Shown: in pieces, positions 28,235 to 37,890 of the stretch
Position numbering within the stretch: the stretch's first letter is position 1
How the letters are laid out: the number at the start of each line of letters is the position of its first letter
Source: Burkholderiales bacterium
GTDB taxonomy: Bacteria; Pseudomonadota; Gammaproteobacteria; Burkholderiales; Burkholderiaceae_C
Assembly (NCBI GenBank): GCA_003963005.1
Contig: RXJW01000027.1
Location: forward strand, 1 to 52,101
Length of the DNA: 52,101 nt
Direction of reading: 5' to 3'
The notes under the pieces: model-generated
Databases searched by the model: none
Seen by the model: only the letters and a program-made list of their open reading frames with translations
Told to the model about the DNA's origin: nothing
Position numbers and translations under genes: made by a program

Positions 28235-28720
28235 TCAACCGACTCGACGGGCCGCCATGCGCTCCTGGCGCTTCTTCATGATCTCGGCGATCTTGGCGCG
28301 CTGCTCGGGCGTCAACACCCGGGCCGCGTCGATGCTGGCCTGGCTCAGACGCTTGGAACTGGTCTCGTGCAGGGCGCTCAACTGGACCCGAACGGCCTCG
28401 ATGGCGGCGGCATCCACGTTGTTGGCTGTGTAGAGCGTGGCCATTTGCTGGTGGAGCTTGATGCCGGTGTCACGCTGGCCGGAGAGGTCCTGGCGCGCCG
28501 CCTTGAAGATGTTCTCGATCTGCGTGCGTTGCGAATCGGTGGCGTTCACCGCGTCGAGCAGGTGATCGATGTGGCCGCCGAACAGGCCGCCACCGGCCAT
28601 CAGGCCGTGCTCACCGCGCTGGCCGGGGCCCGGCTGGGCGTGGGCGGCGACGCCACCGACGGCCAGGGCCGCCGTCACCAGGGCAATGCGGAAGAAATGC
28701 GGGATACGGGACGTTGTCAT
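28235..28720 (-). CDS. Spy/CpxP-like periplasmic protein (LTxxQ motif)
   Basis: The 161-residue protein has a signal peptide ending near VAAHAQP. A long helical region follows, with the repeat motif LTPEQRAKIAEIMKKRQERM near the C-terminus, the LTxxQ signature of Spy/CpxP. An earlier partial copy (ATDSQRTQIENIFKAARQ) lies near residue 62. Family members are chaperones or repressors of Cpx-type kinases. It precedes an OmpR-type regulator and kinase on the same strand, as such genes commonly do. ATG at 28720 has GGAG 7 bases upstream, better than the GTG one codon earlier. Confidence 0.85.
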   Translation of the reverse strand: MTTSRIPHFFRIALVTAALAVGGVAAHAQPGPGQRGEHGLMAGGGLFGGHIDHLLDAVNATDSQRTQIENIFKAARQDLSGQRDTGIKLHQQMATLYTANNVDAAAIEAVRVQLSALHETSSKRLSQASIDAARVLTPEQRAKIAEIMKKRQERMAARRVG

Positions 28721-28806
28721 CACCGGGCTCCTTGAAGGACTGGGGTGGAGTCATCTTCTGAGCGCCCTGTGTGGGATCTTTGGGCTCCCGGTAAAGAACT
28801 GTGTCA

Positions 28807-28850
28807 GTCGTCGGGGTGAGGCTCACCGGGTGTGAACCTGCCCCGACGAC
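28807..28850 (-). other. Inverted repeat downstream of ettA
   Basis: GTCGTCGGGG (28807-28816) pairs with CCCCGACGAC (28841-28850), and the 24-base loop contains a further dyad GGTGAG/CTCACC. No T-run follows, so it is a weak terminator candidate at best; it may mark the ettA 3' end. Confidence 0.4.
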
Positions 28851-28858
28851 GGCGCGCC

Positions 28859-30523
<1,665 letters not shown>

Positions 30524-30540
30524 GGCGCTGCTCCGAGACA

Positions 30541-30601
30541 AAAACAACGCAGGCCCCGACGGGATCGGGGCCTGCGCATCAATGGGTTTGCGGTGATTGT
30601 C
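30541..30601 (-). promoter_or_regulatory. Hairpin and T-tract immediately upstream of ettA, with a possible -10 box
   Basis: An 11-bp perfect stem, CGCAGGCCCCG (30548-30558) with CGGGGCCTGCG (30566-30576), is followed on the minus strand by TTGTTTTTGTC and then the ettA ribosome binding site. GACAAT (30601-30596) upstream of it fits a -10 box. Either this is the terminator of the PEP-CTERM gene ending at 30620, or a leader attenuator of ettA; only 18 bases separate the T-tract from the ettA start. Confidence 0.65.
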
Positions 30602-30619
30602 GCCGATGCCGGCGGAGGC

Positions 30620-31609
30620 TCAACCACGGCGGCGGCGTACTTGCCAGCCCACGACCGCGAAACCGGCCAGGGACAGCAGCCAGATGGAGGGTTCAGGCAC
30701 GGGGGTCAGCAGGATCGCCTGGCCGTTACCGGCCGCGTCCAGCAGGTAGCGTCCGACGAGCCAGCCGCTGTTGTTGATGCCCTCGAGGATGGTGTCGTTC
30801 AATGTTCCGTAAGCCAGGGCCTCGAAGGACGACGGCGTCCCCACAAAACCTTGCTGGGAACCCGGCACGCGGAAGAAGCCGGCGATCTGCCCTGCGTCGT
30901 TGATGTCACGGAAGAAGCTGGTGGTCACGCCCGGCAGGTTCTGGTCGGTCCGAATGCCGGTGCCGATGTCGTAGATGAAGGAGGTGCGCGTGGCCGGGCC
31001 GCCCGTGACGGGCACGATCTCGCTGCCCACCAGTTGGCCTGCGTTGTTGATGCCCTGCACGATCGTGAAGGCGCCCACGACATTGCTGCCCACCAGCGTG
31101 AAGGCGCCGCTGCTGCGGTCCAGCACAAAGCCGCGGACCGAACTGTCGGCGAAGCTGCCATAGCCGGAGACGTAGCGCCCGTTCGCGGAAATGCCCCGCA
31201 GCGTGGTGCTGCCGGCGCCGGGCAGGTCGATGCGGGCGTAGGTACCACCCTCGTAGATGTAGCCATGCGAGTCACCGAGCACCAGCGTGCCGGTGTCGTC
31301 CAGCACCTCGGTGTCGACGTAGGCCCCGACAACGGCACCGGCATCGGACACGCCCAGTGCATTCGTGCTCAAGGCCCCAGCCGGACCGGTCAGCGTGGTG
31401 AAGACACCCGCACTCCAGACGTAGCCGCGGGAGTAGGTGAAGCCAGCACCGCTGTACGACCCCACCACCTGCCCCAGGTTGTTGACGTCCCACGCATCCG
31501 CCGAGCTGGCTCCGGCGGGTGTCAGATTGACCACGTTGTAGCCGGCCGCCTGGACGGCGGCACTTGCCGTGACGAGGACGGCCATGAAGCACTGACGAAT
31601 CGATCGCAT
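30620..31609 (-). CDS. HAF-repeat PEP-CTERM protein
   Basis: The 329-residue exported protein has a signal peptide (MRSIRQCFMAVLVTASAAVQA). It then carries several short repeats of the HAF type: VNNLGQVVGSY, VSDAGAVVGAY, INNAGQLVGSE, INDAGQIAGFF and INNSGWLVGRY. The C-terminus is VPEPSIWLLSLAGFAVVGWQVRRRR, the PEP motif, membrane span and basic tail recognised by exosortase. It is probably processed and displayed or released at the cell surface; its ligand is unknown. An AGGGAG site precedes the ATG at 31609. No exosortase gene is in the window. Confidence 0.88.
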   Translation of the reverse strand: MRSIRQCFMAVLVTASAAVQAAGYNVVNLTPAGASSADAWDVNNLGQVVGSYSGAGFTYSRGYVWSAGVFTTLTGPAGALSTNALGVSDAGAVVGAYVDTEVLDDTGTLVLGDSHGYIYEGGTYARIDLPGAGSTTLRGISANGRYVSGYGSFADSSVRGFVLDRSSGAFTLVGSNVVGAFTIVQGINNAGQLVGSEIVPVTGGPATRTSFIYDIGTGIRTDQNLPGVTTSFFRDINDAGQIAGFFRVPGSQQGFVGTPSSFEALAYGTLNDTILEGINNSGWLVGRYLLDAAGNGQAILLTPVPEPSIWLLSLAGFAVVGWQVRRRRG

Positions 31610-31805
31610 GACAACTCCCTGATTTCGCGTCGCCCGGACAAGGCGCTCTTCGTGCAGCGGATTGTGCTCACGTCGCGGCTGTTCACGCGGCCCGCGCCGC
31701 CCCATTTCCGAGGGACGTGCACACCCGCGGCCGCCCCCCGGATAAATACCGAGTCCACAGCTGCCGTCCGTCTCCAACACTCGCCGTCAAAACGAGGGAG
31801 ATCCA

Positions 31806-33377
31806 ATGCACCGACTTGCCATTGCCGCACTGCTGACCCTGGCCTCAACACTGTCGTCAGCGCAGACCCTGCGCTGGTCCAGCCAGGGCGACCTGCAGAC
31901 CACCGACCCGCACTCGCAGAACGAGGTCATGACCAACAGCCTCAACGGCCAGGTCTATGAATCACTGACGCGGCGGCAAAAAGATGGCGTCGTCGGCCCG
32001 GCACTGGCCACCGAATGGACGCAGGTCACGCCCCTCATCTGGCGCTTCAAGCTGCGGCCCAATGTCAAGTTTCACGACGGCACGGCGTTCACCGCGGACG
32101 ACGTGGTGTTCTCGATGCAGCGGCTGCGCGACCCGAATGCGCCGCAGCGCGTCTATGCCAACGCCGTCGGCATCCCGAAGGCGATCGACCCGCTGACGGT
32201 CATCTTCACGCTCGACAAGCCCAACCCGATCGTGCCGGAGATGATGACCACGCTGTTCATCATGAGCAAGCACTGGTGCGAGCAGAACCGCGTCACGCGG
32301 CCACTGGACTTCAAGAAGCAGGAAGAGTCCTACGCCAGCCAGAACGCCAACGGCACCGGCCCCTTCATCCTGGTGAGCCGGCAGCCCGGCGTGAAGACCG
32401 TCTACAAACGCAACCCCAACTGGTGGAACAAGTTCGAGGGCAACCTGCAGGAGTTCGTCTACATGCCGATCTCCAACGACGCCACGCGCACCGCGGCGCT
32501 CATCTCGGGTGAGATCGACTTCGTCATCGACCCGCCACCGCGCGACATCGCCCGCCTGCGAACGCTGCCGCAGCTCAAGGTGATGGATGGCGAGGAGAAC
32601 CGCCTCATCTACGTCGGCATGGACCAGACCCGTGACAAGCTGCTCTACGGCAATGTGCCCGGCGACAAGAACCCCTTCAAGGACGTCCGCGTGCGCCGGG
32701 CGCTCTATCACGCGATCGACATCGAGGCGATCAAGACCAAGCTGATGAGCGGCTATTCGCTGCCCACGGGTGGCCTCACGCCCTCGGTGCGAGGCGCCTA
32801 CAACGATCCGAAGCTCGAAACCCGCCTGCCCTTCGACCTGGCGCAGTCGCGCAAGCTGCTCGCCGAGGCCGGCTACGCCGACGGCTTCGAGGTGACGATG
32901 GACTGCCCCAACAACCGCTACATCAACGACGAGCGCCTCTGCATCGCGCTGGCCAGCATGTGGGCGCAGGTGAAGGTGAGAGTCAAGGTCAACGCGATGC
33001 CGCGCACGCTGTTCTTCCCCAAGGTGGAGAAGTTCGACACGAGCCTCTACCTCGCCGGCTGGGGCGGCGGCACGACCGATGCCGAGGTCATGCTGACGCC
33101 GGTGCTGCGCAATCGCGGCGAACAGGGCGTGGGCGTCGGCAACTACGGCGGCTCCATCAACAACGAGGCCGATGCGCTGGCGGCCGCCTCCACGGTCGAG
33201 ACCGACCCGAAAAAGCGCGAAGGCCTGGTCAAGGCGGCCCTGCAGTCATTCCGCGAGCAGGTGAACCTGATCCCCCTGCACCGGCAGGTCATCCCCTGGG
33301 CCATGAAGCGGGAAGTGAGCCTCCCACATTCGCCGGCCAACTGGGCCAGCATGGATTGGGTCACGATCTCTAAATAA
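31806..33377 (+). CDS. Periplasmic substrate-binding protein of a peptide-type ABC transporter (family 5)
   Basis: The 523-residue protein has a 19-residue signal peptide (MHRLAIAALLTLASTLSSA). It then shows TLRWSSQGDLQTTDPHSQNE and WRFKLRPNVKFHDGTAFTADDVVFSMQR, the signature of family 5 binding proteins such as DppA/OppA. No permease or ATPase gene lies next to it, so the transporter partner must be elsewhere. It is divergent from the HAF-repeat gene. ATG at 31806 follows GAGGGAG. Confidence 0.9.
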   Translation: MHRLAIAALLTLASTLSSAQTLRWSSQGDLQTTDPHSQNEVMTNSLNGQVYESLTRRQKDGVVGPALATEWTQVTPLIWRFKLRPNVKFHDGTAFTADDVVFSMQRLRDPNAPQRVYANAVGIPKAIDPLTVIFTLDKPNPIVPEMMTTLFIMSKHWCEQNRVTRPLDFKKQEESYASQNANGTGPFILVSRQPGVKTVYKRNPNWWNKFEGNLQEFVYMPISNDATRTAALISGEIDFVIDPPPRDIARLRTLPQLKVMDGEENRLIYVGMDQTRDKLLYGNVPGDKNPFKDVRVRRALYHAIDIEAIKTKLMSGYSLPTGGLTPSVRGAYNDPKLETRLPFDLAQSRKLLAEAGYADGFEVTMDCPNNRYINDERLCIALASMWAQVKVRVKVNAMPRTLFFPKVEKFDTSLYLAGWGGGTTDAEVMLTPVLRNRGEQGVGVGNYGGSINNEADALAAASTVETDPKKREGLVKAALQSFREQVNLIPLHRQVIPWAMKREVSLPHSPANWASMDWVTISK

Positions 33378-33397
33378 TTGAACGCGGCCGCAGCCGC

Positions 33398-33447
33398 TAG
33401 AATGTTGGCAACGCCGCGCTCTCAGTCTTGCGCGGCGTTCTTCTTTT
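33398..33447 (+). promoter_or_regulatory. -10 box with hairpin at the predicted transcription start, upstream of rhlE
   Basis: TAGAAT (33398-33403) is followed seven bases later by a perfect 10-bp stem, AACGCCGCGC (33410-33419) with GCGCGGCGTT (33430-33439), and the tail CTTCTTTTC. The stem begins 12 bases from the first base of the -10 box, the same spacing as before the leucine dehydrogenase gene. About 110 leader bases remain before the rhlE ATG at 33554. It could instead be the terminator of the binding-protein gene that ends at 33377. Confidence 0.55.
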
Positions 33448-33553
33448 CAGAGCCCCCGCACGCGGCCTGGCTTGCCCGAAGACTGGTGTTGCCTCCCCGG
33501 CGACACGGCGAGCCCCGGTGTTTGTTGGCGTGCCCTCCCCTTCTTAGGATTCG

Positions 33554-35056
33554 ATGAGTTTCGACACCCTGGGCCTTGCAGCGCCGCTGCTCAAGGCCAT
33601 TGCCGACGCCGGCTACACCACCCCCACCCCCATCCAGGCCCAGGCCATTCCTGCTGTCCTCAAGGGCGGCGACCTGATGGCCGGCGCGCAGACCGGCACC
33701 GGCAAGACCGCCGGGTTCACGCTGCCCATGCTGCACCGGCTGCAGGCATCTCCGCGCACGCTGGACAAGCGCGGCCGCCCGGCCATTCGCGCGCTCGTGC
33801 TGACCCCCACCCGCGAACTCGCCGCCCAGGTCGAGGAGAGCGTGCAGACCTACGGCAAGTACCTGCCCCAGCTCAAGAGCATGGTCATGTTCGGTGGCGT
33901 GGGCATGCAGCCCCAGATCAACAAGCTGCGCGACGGGGTGGACATCCTGGTGGCCACACCCGGCCGCCTGCTCGACCACGCGGGCCTGGGCAACCTGGAC
34001 CTGTCCAAGGTCGAGATCCTCGTGCTCGACGAAGCCGACCGCATGCTCGACATGGGCTTCATCCACGACATCAAGAAGGTCCTGGCCCTGCTGCCGGCCC
34101 AGAAGCAGAGCCTGCTGTTCAGCGCCACCTTCAGCGACGACATCAAGGCCCTGGCCGACCGCCTGCTGAACCAGCCGGCCCTCATCGAGGTCGCGCGCCG
34201 CAACCAGACCAACGACCAGATCGCGCAGAAGGTCCACCCCGTGGGCCGCGAGCGCAAGAAGGAACTGCTGGTGCACCTGATCAAGAGTGGCGACTGGCAC
34301 CAGGTGCTGGTCTTCACCCGCATGAAGCACGGCGCCAACCGCCTGACCGACTACCTGAACGACCAGGGCATCAGTGCCATGGCCATCCACGGCAACAAGA
34401 GCCAGGGCGCCCGCACCAAGGCGCTCGCGGACTTCAAGTCCGGTGACTTGACCTGCCTGGTCGCGACCGACATCGCCGCCCGCGGCATCGACATCGACCA
34501 ACTGCCCCACGTCGTCAACTTCGAACTGCCCAACGTGCCGGAAGACTACGTGCACCGCATCGGCCGCACCGGCCGCGCCGGCGCGCAAGGCGAGGCGGTG
34601 AGCCTCGTGTGCGTGGACGAGAACGGCTTCCTGCGCGACATCGAGAAGCTGATCAAGCGCGAGATCCCGAAGGAAATCGTGCCCGGCTTCGCACCGGACC
34701 CGAACGAACGCGCCGAGCCCATCGTGCTGGGCCGCACCGTGCTCAACCCGAACGGCAGCCGGGGCCGCAACCCCAACCCGCCGCAGCATGCGGGTCGTGG
34801 TGGTCGCCCGGGTGGCGGTGGTGGTGGCCGGGGCGGTGACGCCCGTGGCGGCCAGGGCGGCGGTGGCCGTCCGGGTGGCAATGGCGGCGGTCGCCCGGGC
34901 GGCAAGCCCCAGGCGCATGCCGGCCATGGCGGCGCCAAGCCCGCACCGCGCCCGCAAGGCCAGGGCGCCCCGCGCGCGGGCGGCAGCCAGCCGAGCCGCG
35001 ACGGCAGTGCCCCGCGCCACAACAACGGCCCGCGCCTGACCCAGCCCAAGCGCTGA
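33554..35056 (+). CDS. rhlE: DEAD-box RNA helicase, RhlE type
   Basis: The 500-residue helicase has the Q motif region [10 protein letters not shown], motif I AQTGTGKT (45-52), DEAD at 159-162, SAT at 190-192 and motif [12 protein letters not shown]. From about residue 395 the tail is Gly/Arg/Pro-rich, with repeated GG-R-PGG units, typical of RhlE and used for RNA contacts. It unwinds structured RNA in ribosome assembly and decay, often induced by cold. ATG at 33554. The repetitive DNA at ~34790-34910 is this coding tail. Confidence 0.93.
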   Translation: MSFDTLGLAAPLLKAIADAGYTTPTPIQAQAIPAVLKGGDLMAGAQTGTGKTAGFTLPMLHRLQASPRTLDKRGRPAIRALVLTPTRELAAQVEESVQTYGKYLPQLKSMVMFGGVGMQPQINKLRDGVDILVATPGRLLDHAGLGNLDLSKVEILVLDEADRMLDMGFIHDIKKVLALLPAQKQSLLFSATFSDDIKALADRLLNQPALIEVARRNQTNDQIAQKVHPVGRERKKELLVHLIKSGDWHQVLVFTRMKHGANRLTDYLNDQGISAMAIHGNKSQGARTKALADFKSGDLTCLVATDIAARGIDIDQLPHVVNFELPNVPEDYVHRIGRTGRAGAQGEAVSLVCVDENGFLRDIEKLIKREIPKEIVPGFAPDPNERAEPIVLGRTVLNPNGSRGRNPNPPQHAGRGGRPGGGGGGRGGDARGGQGGGGRPGGNGGGRPGGKPQAHAGHGGAKPAPRPQGQGAPRAGGSQPSRDGSAPRHNNGPRLTQPKR

Positions 35057-35078
35057 CCGATTCGGTCTCGCTCGACCC

Positions 35079-35108
35079 AGGCCTGCCCCTCACGGCGCAG
35101 GCCTTTTT
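35079..35108 (+). terminator. Intrinsic terminator of rhlE
   Basis: AGGCCTGC (35079-35086) pairs with GCAGGCCT (35097-35104) across a 10-base loop and is followed by TTTT, just past the rhlE stop. Confidence 0.85.
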
Positions 35109-35126
35109 CATGGGCCGCGCGGCCGC

Positions 35127-37355
35127 TCAGTCGCTCATCGTGGCGTTCGGATAGAAGGGCAGCGCCCGCACCCGCTTGCCGCTGAGCTTGGCCCAGGCAT
35201 TGGCCAGTGCGGGGGCCAGCGTGGGCACACCCAACTCGCCCACGCCACCCATCACCTGGCCCCGGTCCAGCAGCGCCGGCTGCGGCATCAGCTTGACCAC
35301 CACCTGCGGCATCTCGTTCAGGCGGATCATGCGGCTCGCGTTGAAGTTCCTGGCCTGCGCCGCGCCATTCACGAAGGTCTGCTTGCCGTACAGCGCCGCG
35401 TTCAGGCCGTGGACGACGCCGCCGATGAGCTGCGCCTCCACCGAGTTCGGGTTCACGACCCAGCCGCAGTCGATGGCCAGCCACACGCGCGTCACCCTCG
35501 GGCCCGCGGCCGTCGCACTGACCTCGACCACCTGCGCCACGATGCTGTTGAACGCCGTGCCGATGGCAATGCCCCGCGCCCGACCACTCGGCGGGGCGCT
35601 GCCCCAGCCCGCCGCCTGGGCCGCCGCGTCCAGCACGGCCAGCCAGCGGGCGTCGGTCAGGCGCGAGCGGCGGTACTGGTACGGGTCGGCGCCGGCCGCC
35701 AGCGCCAGTTCGTCGATCATCGATTCCACCGCGAAGGTGTTGATCGACGCCCCAACAGACCGCCAGAAGCCCACCGGGATGCCCGCGGTATGGCTGACCC
35801 ACTCGGTCAGCCGCGAACCGAAGTCGTAGGGCAGCGCCTGCGAGGCCTCATAGCCCTGGCTGTCGCCCGTGGCCGGCAGCGGAATGCCGCGCTGACCGAG
35901 GATCGACGGCGACACGTTGCGATACGTCCAGCCCAGCACCTGGCCCGACTTGTTAAGGCCCGCCCGCACCCGCACCAGCGCCATCGGCCGGTACTGGTCA
36001 TGCGTGAAGTCTTCCTCCCGCGGCCACATCAGCTTGACGGGCTTCTTCACCGCCATCGCCACCTGCACCGCCTGCGAGATGAAGTCCTGCTCCGCCTTGC
36101 GGCCCAGGCCACCGCCCAGCGCCGTGACGTGGATCGTGACCTGGGCTGCGGTCATGCCGGTGAGCGCCATGACCAGCGTCAAGGCCCCCTTGGCCGACTG
36201 CGTCGGCGCCCACACCTCGCAGCTCACGCCGGGATGGAAGTCCACGGTGCAGTTCAACACCTCCATGCAGGCGTGCGCCACATAGGGCAGGCTGTAGCTG
36301 GCCTCCAGCTTGATGTCGGCCGCGGCGATGGCCGCATCCGGGACGCCGCTGCGCTCGACCGTGTAGGCCGTGCCGGGCGGGTTGGCGGCGCCAGCGACGT
36401 AGGGTGTCGCATTCGTCATCAGCGCCTGGGCGTCGGCCATGAACTGCATGCTGTTCAGCGCCGCCACGTTCGCGGGCAAGGTCCACTGCAGGTTCAGCCG
36501 GCGGGCTGCCTGCCAGGCATCCCAGGTCGTCGGGCCGACCACCGCCACGGCATTGACGTTGCCGACCGCCTCCAGCCCGCGCGCCGTGCCGGCGGCCACC
36601 TTGACGGGCACGACGGCCAGCGCGCCGGACGGCACCGACGGCACCGATGCCAGCACGCCGCCGAAACTCGGGCAATGGCGGATGGCCGCGTACACCATGC
36701 CGGGTCGGCGCACGTCGATGCCGTAGACCGTGCTGCCGTCGACCTTGGCCGGGATGTCCGCGCGTGGCAGCGACTTGCCGATGCAACGCAACTGCGCATC
36801 CGGCACGAGGGGCGCCGAGCTCGGCACCGGCAGCGTGGCGGCGCGCGCGGCAACGCTTGGATAGGCGAGGCTGCGGCCGGTGGGCCCATGGGTGATGATG
36901 GCATTGAGCACCGTGTAGTTCGCCCGCGTGCTGTCGCCCAGTTCCACCATCGCGGCGCTGACGAGCATTTCGCGCGCGACCGCGCCGGCATCGCGCAGGC
37001 GCCAGAAGTTGTTGCGGGTCACGCTGGAGCCGACGGTGTTGATCGCCGCACCCACCGGGGCCGGAACTGCCAGCGACGGTGCCGCCGGCACGACCTTGAT
37101 CTGGGTCGGGTCCACCATCAGGTCCTCGCACAGGATCTGCGCGAGGCCGGAGAACGAGCCTTGACCCATGTCGGACGCGCCGCTGGTCAGGATGATGCTG
37201 CCGTCGGTGCCGATGGTCAGCCAGGCATTGACGGCCGTGGCCGCCGCGGCCTCAGCCTTGCCGCCCAACACCAGCCCGAGGGTGAGCCCACCCGTGGCGG
37301 CGAGGAACTGGCGGCGGTCCACGCCGGACGCCGCTTCAGGAATGCGTGCATTCAT
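35127..37355 (-). CDS. Molybdopterin-binding subunit of a xanthine dehydrogenase family hydroxylase (IorB-like)
   Basis: The 742-residue protein begins with a twin-arginine signal (DRRQFLAATGGLTLGLVLGG from residue 13), so it is exported folded. The body matches the large subunit of isoquinoline 1-oxidoreductase-type enzymes, which hydroxylate aldehydes or N-heterocycles using a molybdenum cofactor. GQGSFSGLAQILCEDL and the C-terminal GGVGELGVPTLAPALANA, holding the catalytic Glu, support this. The 2Fe-2S subunit gene is 10 bases upstream. No cytochrome c subunit or XdhC-like maturation gene is in the window. ATG at 37355 is fixed by the Tat signal. Confidence 0.9.
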   Translation of the reverse strand: MNARIPEAASGVDRRQFLAATGGLTLGLVLGGKAEAAAATAVNAWLTIGTDGSIILTSGASDMGQGSFSGLAQILCEDLMVDPTQIKVVPAAPSLAVPAPVGAAINTVGSSVTRNNFWRLRDAGAVAREMLVSAAMVELGDSTRANYTVLNAIITHGPTGRSLAYPSVAARAATLPVPSSAPLVPDAQLRCIGKSLPRADIPAKVDGSTVYGIDVRRPGMVYAAIRHCPSFGGVLASVPSVPSGALAVVPVKVAAGTARGLEAVGNVNAVAVVGPTTWDAWQAARRLNLQWTLPANVAALNSMQFMADAQALMTNATPYVAGAANPPGTAYTVERSGVPDAAIAAADIKLEASYSLPYVAHACMEVLNCTVDFHPGVSCEVWAPTQSAKGALTLVMALTGMTAAQVTIHVTALGGGLGRKAEQDFISQAVQVAMAVKKPVKLMWPREEDFTHDQYRPMALVRVRAGLNKSGQVLGWTYRNVSPSILGQRGIPLPATGDSQGYEASQALPYDFGSRLTEWVSHTAGIPVGFWRSVGASINTFAVESMIDELALAAGADPYQYRRSRLTDARWLAVLDAAAQAAGWGSAPPSGRARGIAIGTAFNSIVAQVVEVSATAAGPRVTRVWLAIDCGWVVNPNSVEAQLIGGVVHGLNAALYGKQTFVNGAAQARNFNASRMIRLNEMPQVVVKLMPQPALLDRGQVMGGVGELGVPTLAPALANAWAKLSGKRVRALPFYPNATMSD

Positions 37356-37365
37356 GGCCGTCTCC

Positions 37366-37806
37366 TCACAAGCCGGCCACGGCCGTCTTGATGCGTTGGT
37401 AGGTGCCACAGACGCAGAGGTTGTTCACCTCGCTGGCGATGCTCGCGCCGTGGTGGCCGGCGTTCATCGCACCGGCCACGCTCATCAGCATGCCGCTCTG
37501 GCAGTAGCCGCACTGCGGCACCTGGTGCAGCACCCAGGCCTTCTGCGCCGGGTGGCTGCGGTCGGCCGACAGGCCCTCGATCGTCGTGATGCGCTTGCCC
37601 ACGGCCGACGACACGTCGATGTCGCAGCTCTTCTCGGGCTGGCCGTTGATCCAGACCGTGCAGGCGCCGCAGATCTCGATGCCGCAGCCGTACTTGGTGC
37701 CGGTCAGGCCCAGCACATCGCGCAGCACCCACAGCAAGGGCATCCCGGACGAACTGACGGTGACCTGCTGGTCCCGCCCGTTCACGTTGAGCGTGTAACT
37801 TGGCAT
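37366..37806 (-). CDS. 2Fe-2S subunit of a molybdenum hydroxylase (IorA-like)
   Basis: The 146-residue protein has an N-terminal plant-type 2Fe-2S cluster with cysteines 41, 46, 49 and 61. A C-terminal four-helix domain carries the second cluster (CGYC and CVC). It transfers electrons from the molybdenum subunit encoded 10 bases downstream. It has no signal peptide and is probably carried out with the Tat-targeted partner. ATG at 37806; the promoter must lie in the divergent 84-base region that also holds a 21-base palindrome. Confidence 0.93.
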   Translation of the reverse strand: MPSYTLNVNGRDQQVTVSSSGMPLLWVLRDVLGLTGTKYGCGIEICGACTVWINGQPEKSCDIDVSSAVGKRITTIEGLSADRSHPAQKAWVLHQVPQCGYCQSGMLMSVAGAMNAGHHGASIASEVNNLCVCGTYQRIKTAVAGL

Positions 37807-37839
37807 CTCGACTCTCCTTTGTCGCTTACGATTTCAAAC

Positions 37840-37879
37840 AAATGCACAAATTGCGCATTTCATGGTGCTCGAGCAGAAT
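37840..37879. promoter_or_regulatory. Palindromic operator candidate overlapping a divergent promoter
   Basis: A 21-base inverted repeat centred at 37850 (37840-37860) has arms AAATGCACAA and TTGCGCATTT, with nine of ten pairs matching. Its right half contains TTGCGC (37851-37856), a -35 that is 17 bases from CAGAAT (37874-37879). The start would be near 37886, leaving only about 5 leader bases before the DUF6502 ATG. The region is unusually AT-rich. A repressor binding here could control both directions. Confidence 0.6.
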
Positions 37880-37890
37880 TGACGCGTCAA

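Noticed and set aside
34790..34915. GGT/GGC-rich DNA repeat
   Set aside because: It encodes the Gly/Arg-rich C-terminal tail of RhlE, a normal feature of that protein rather than a separate repeat element.
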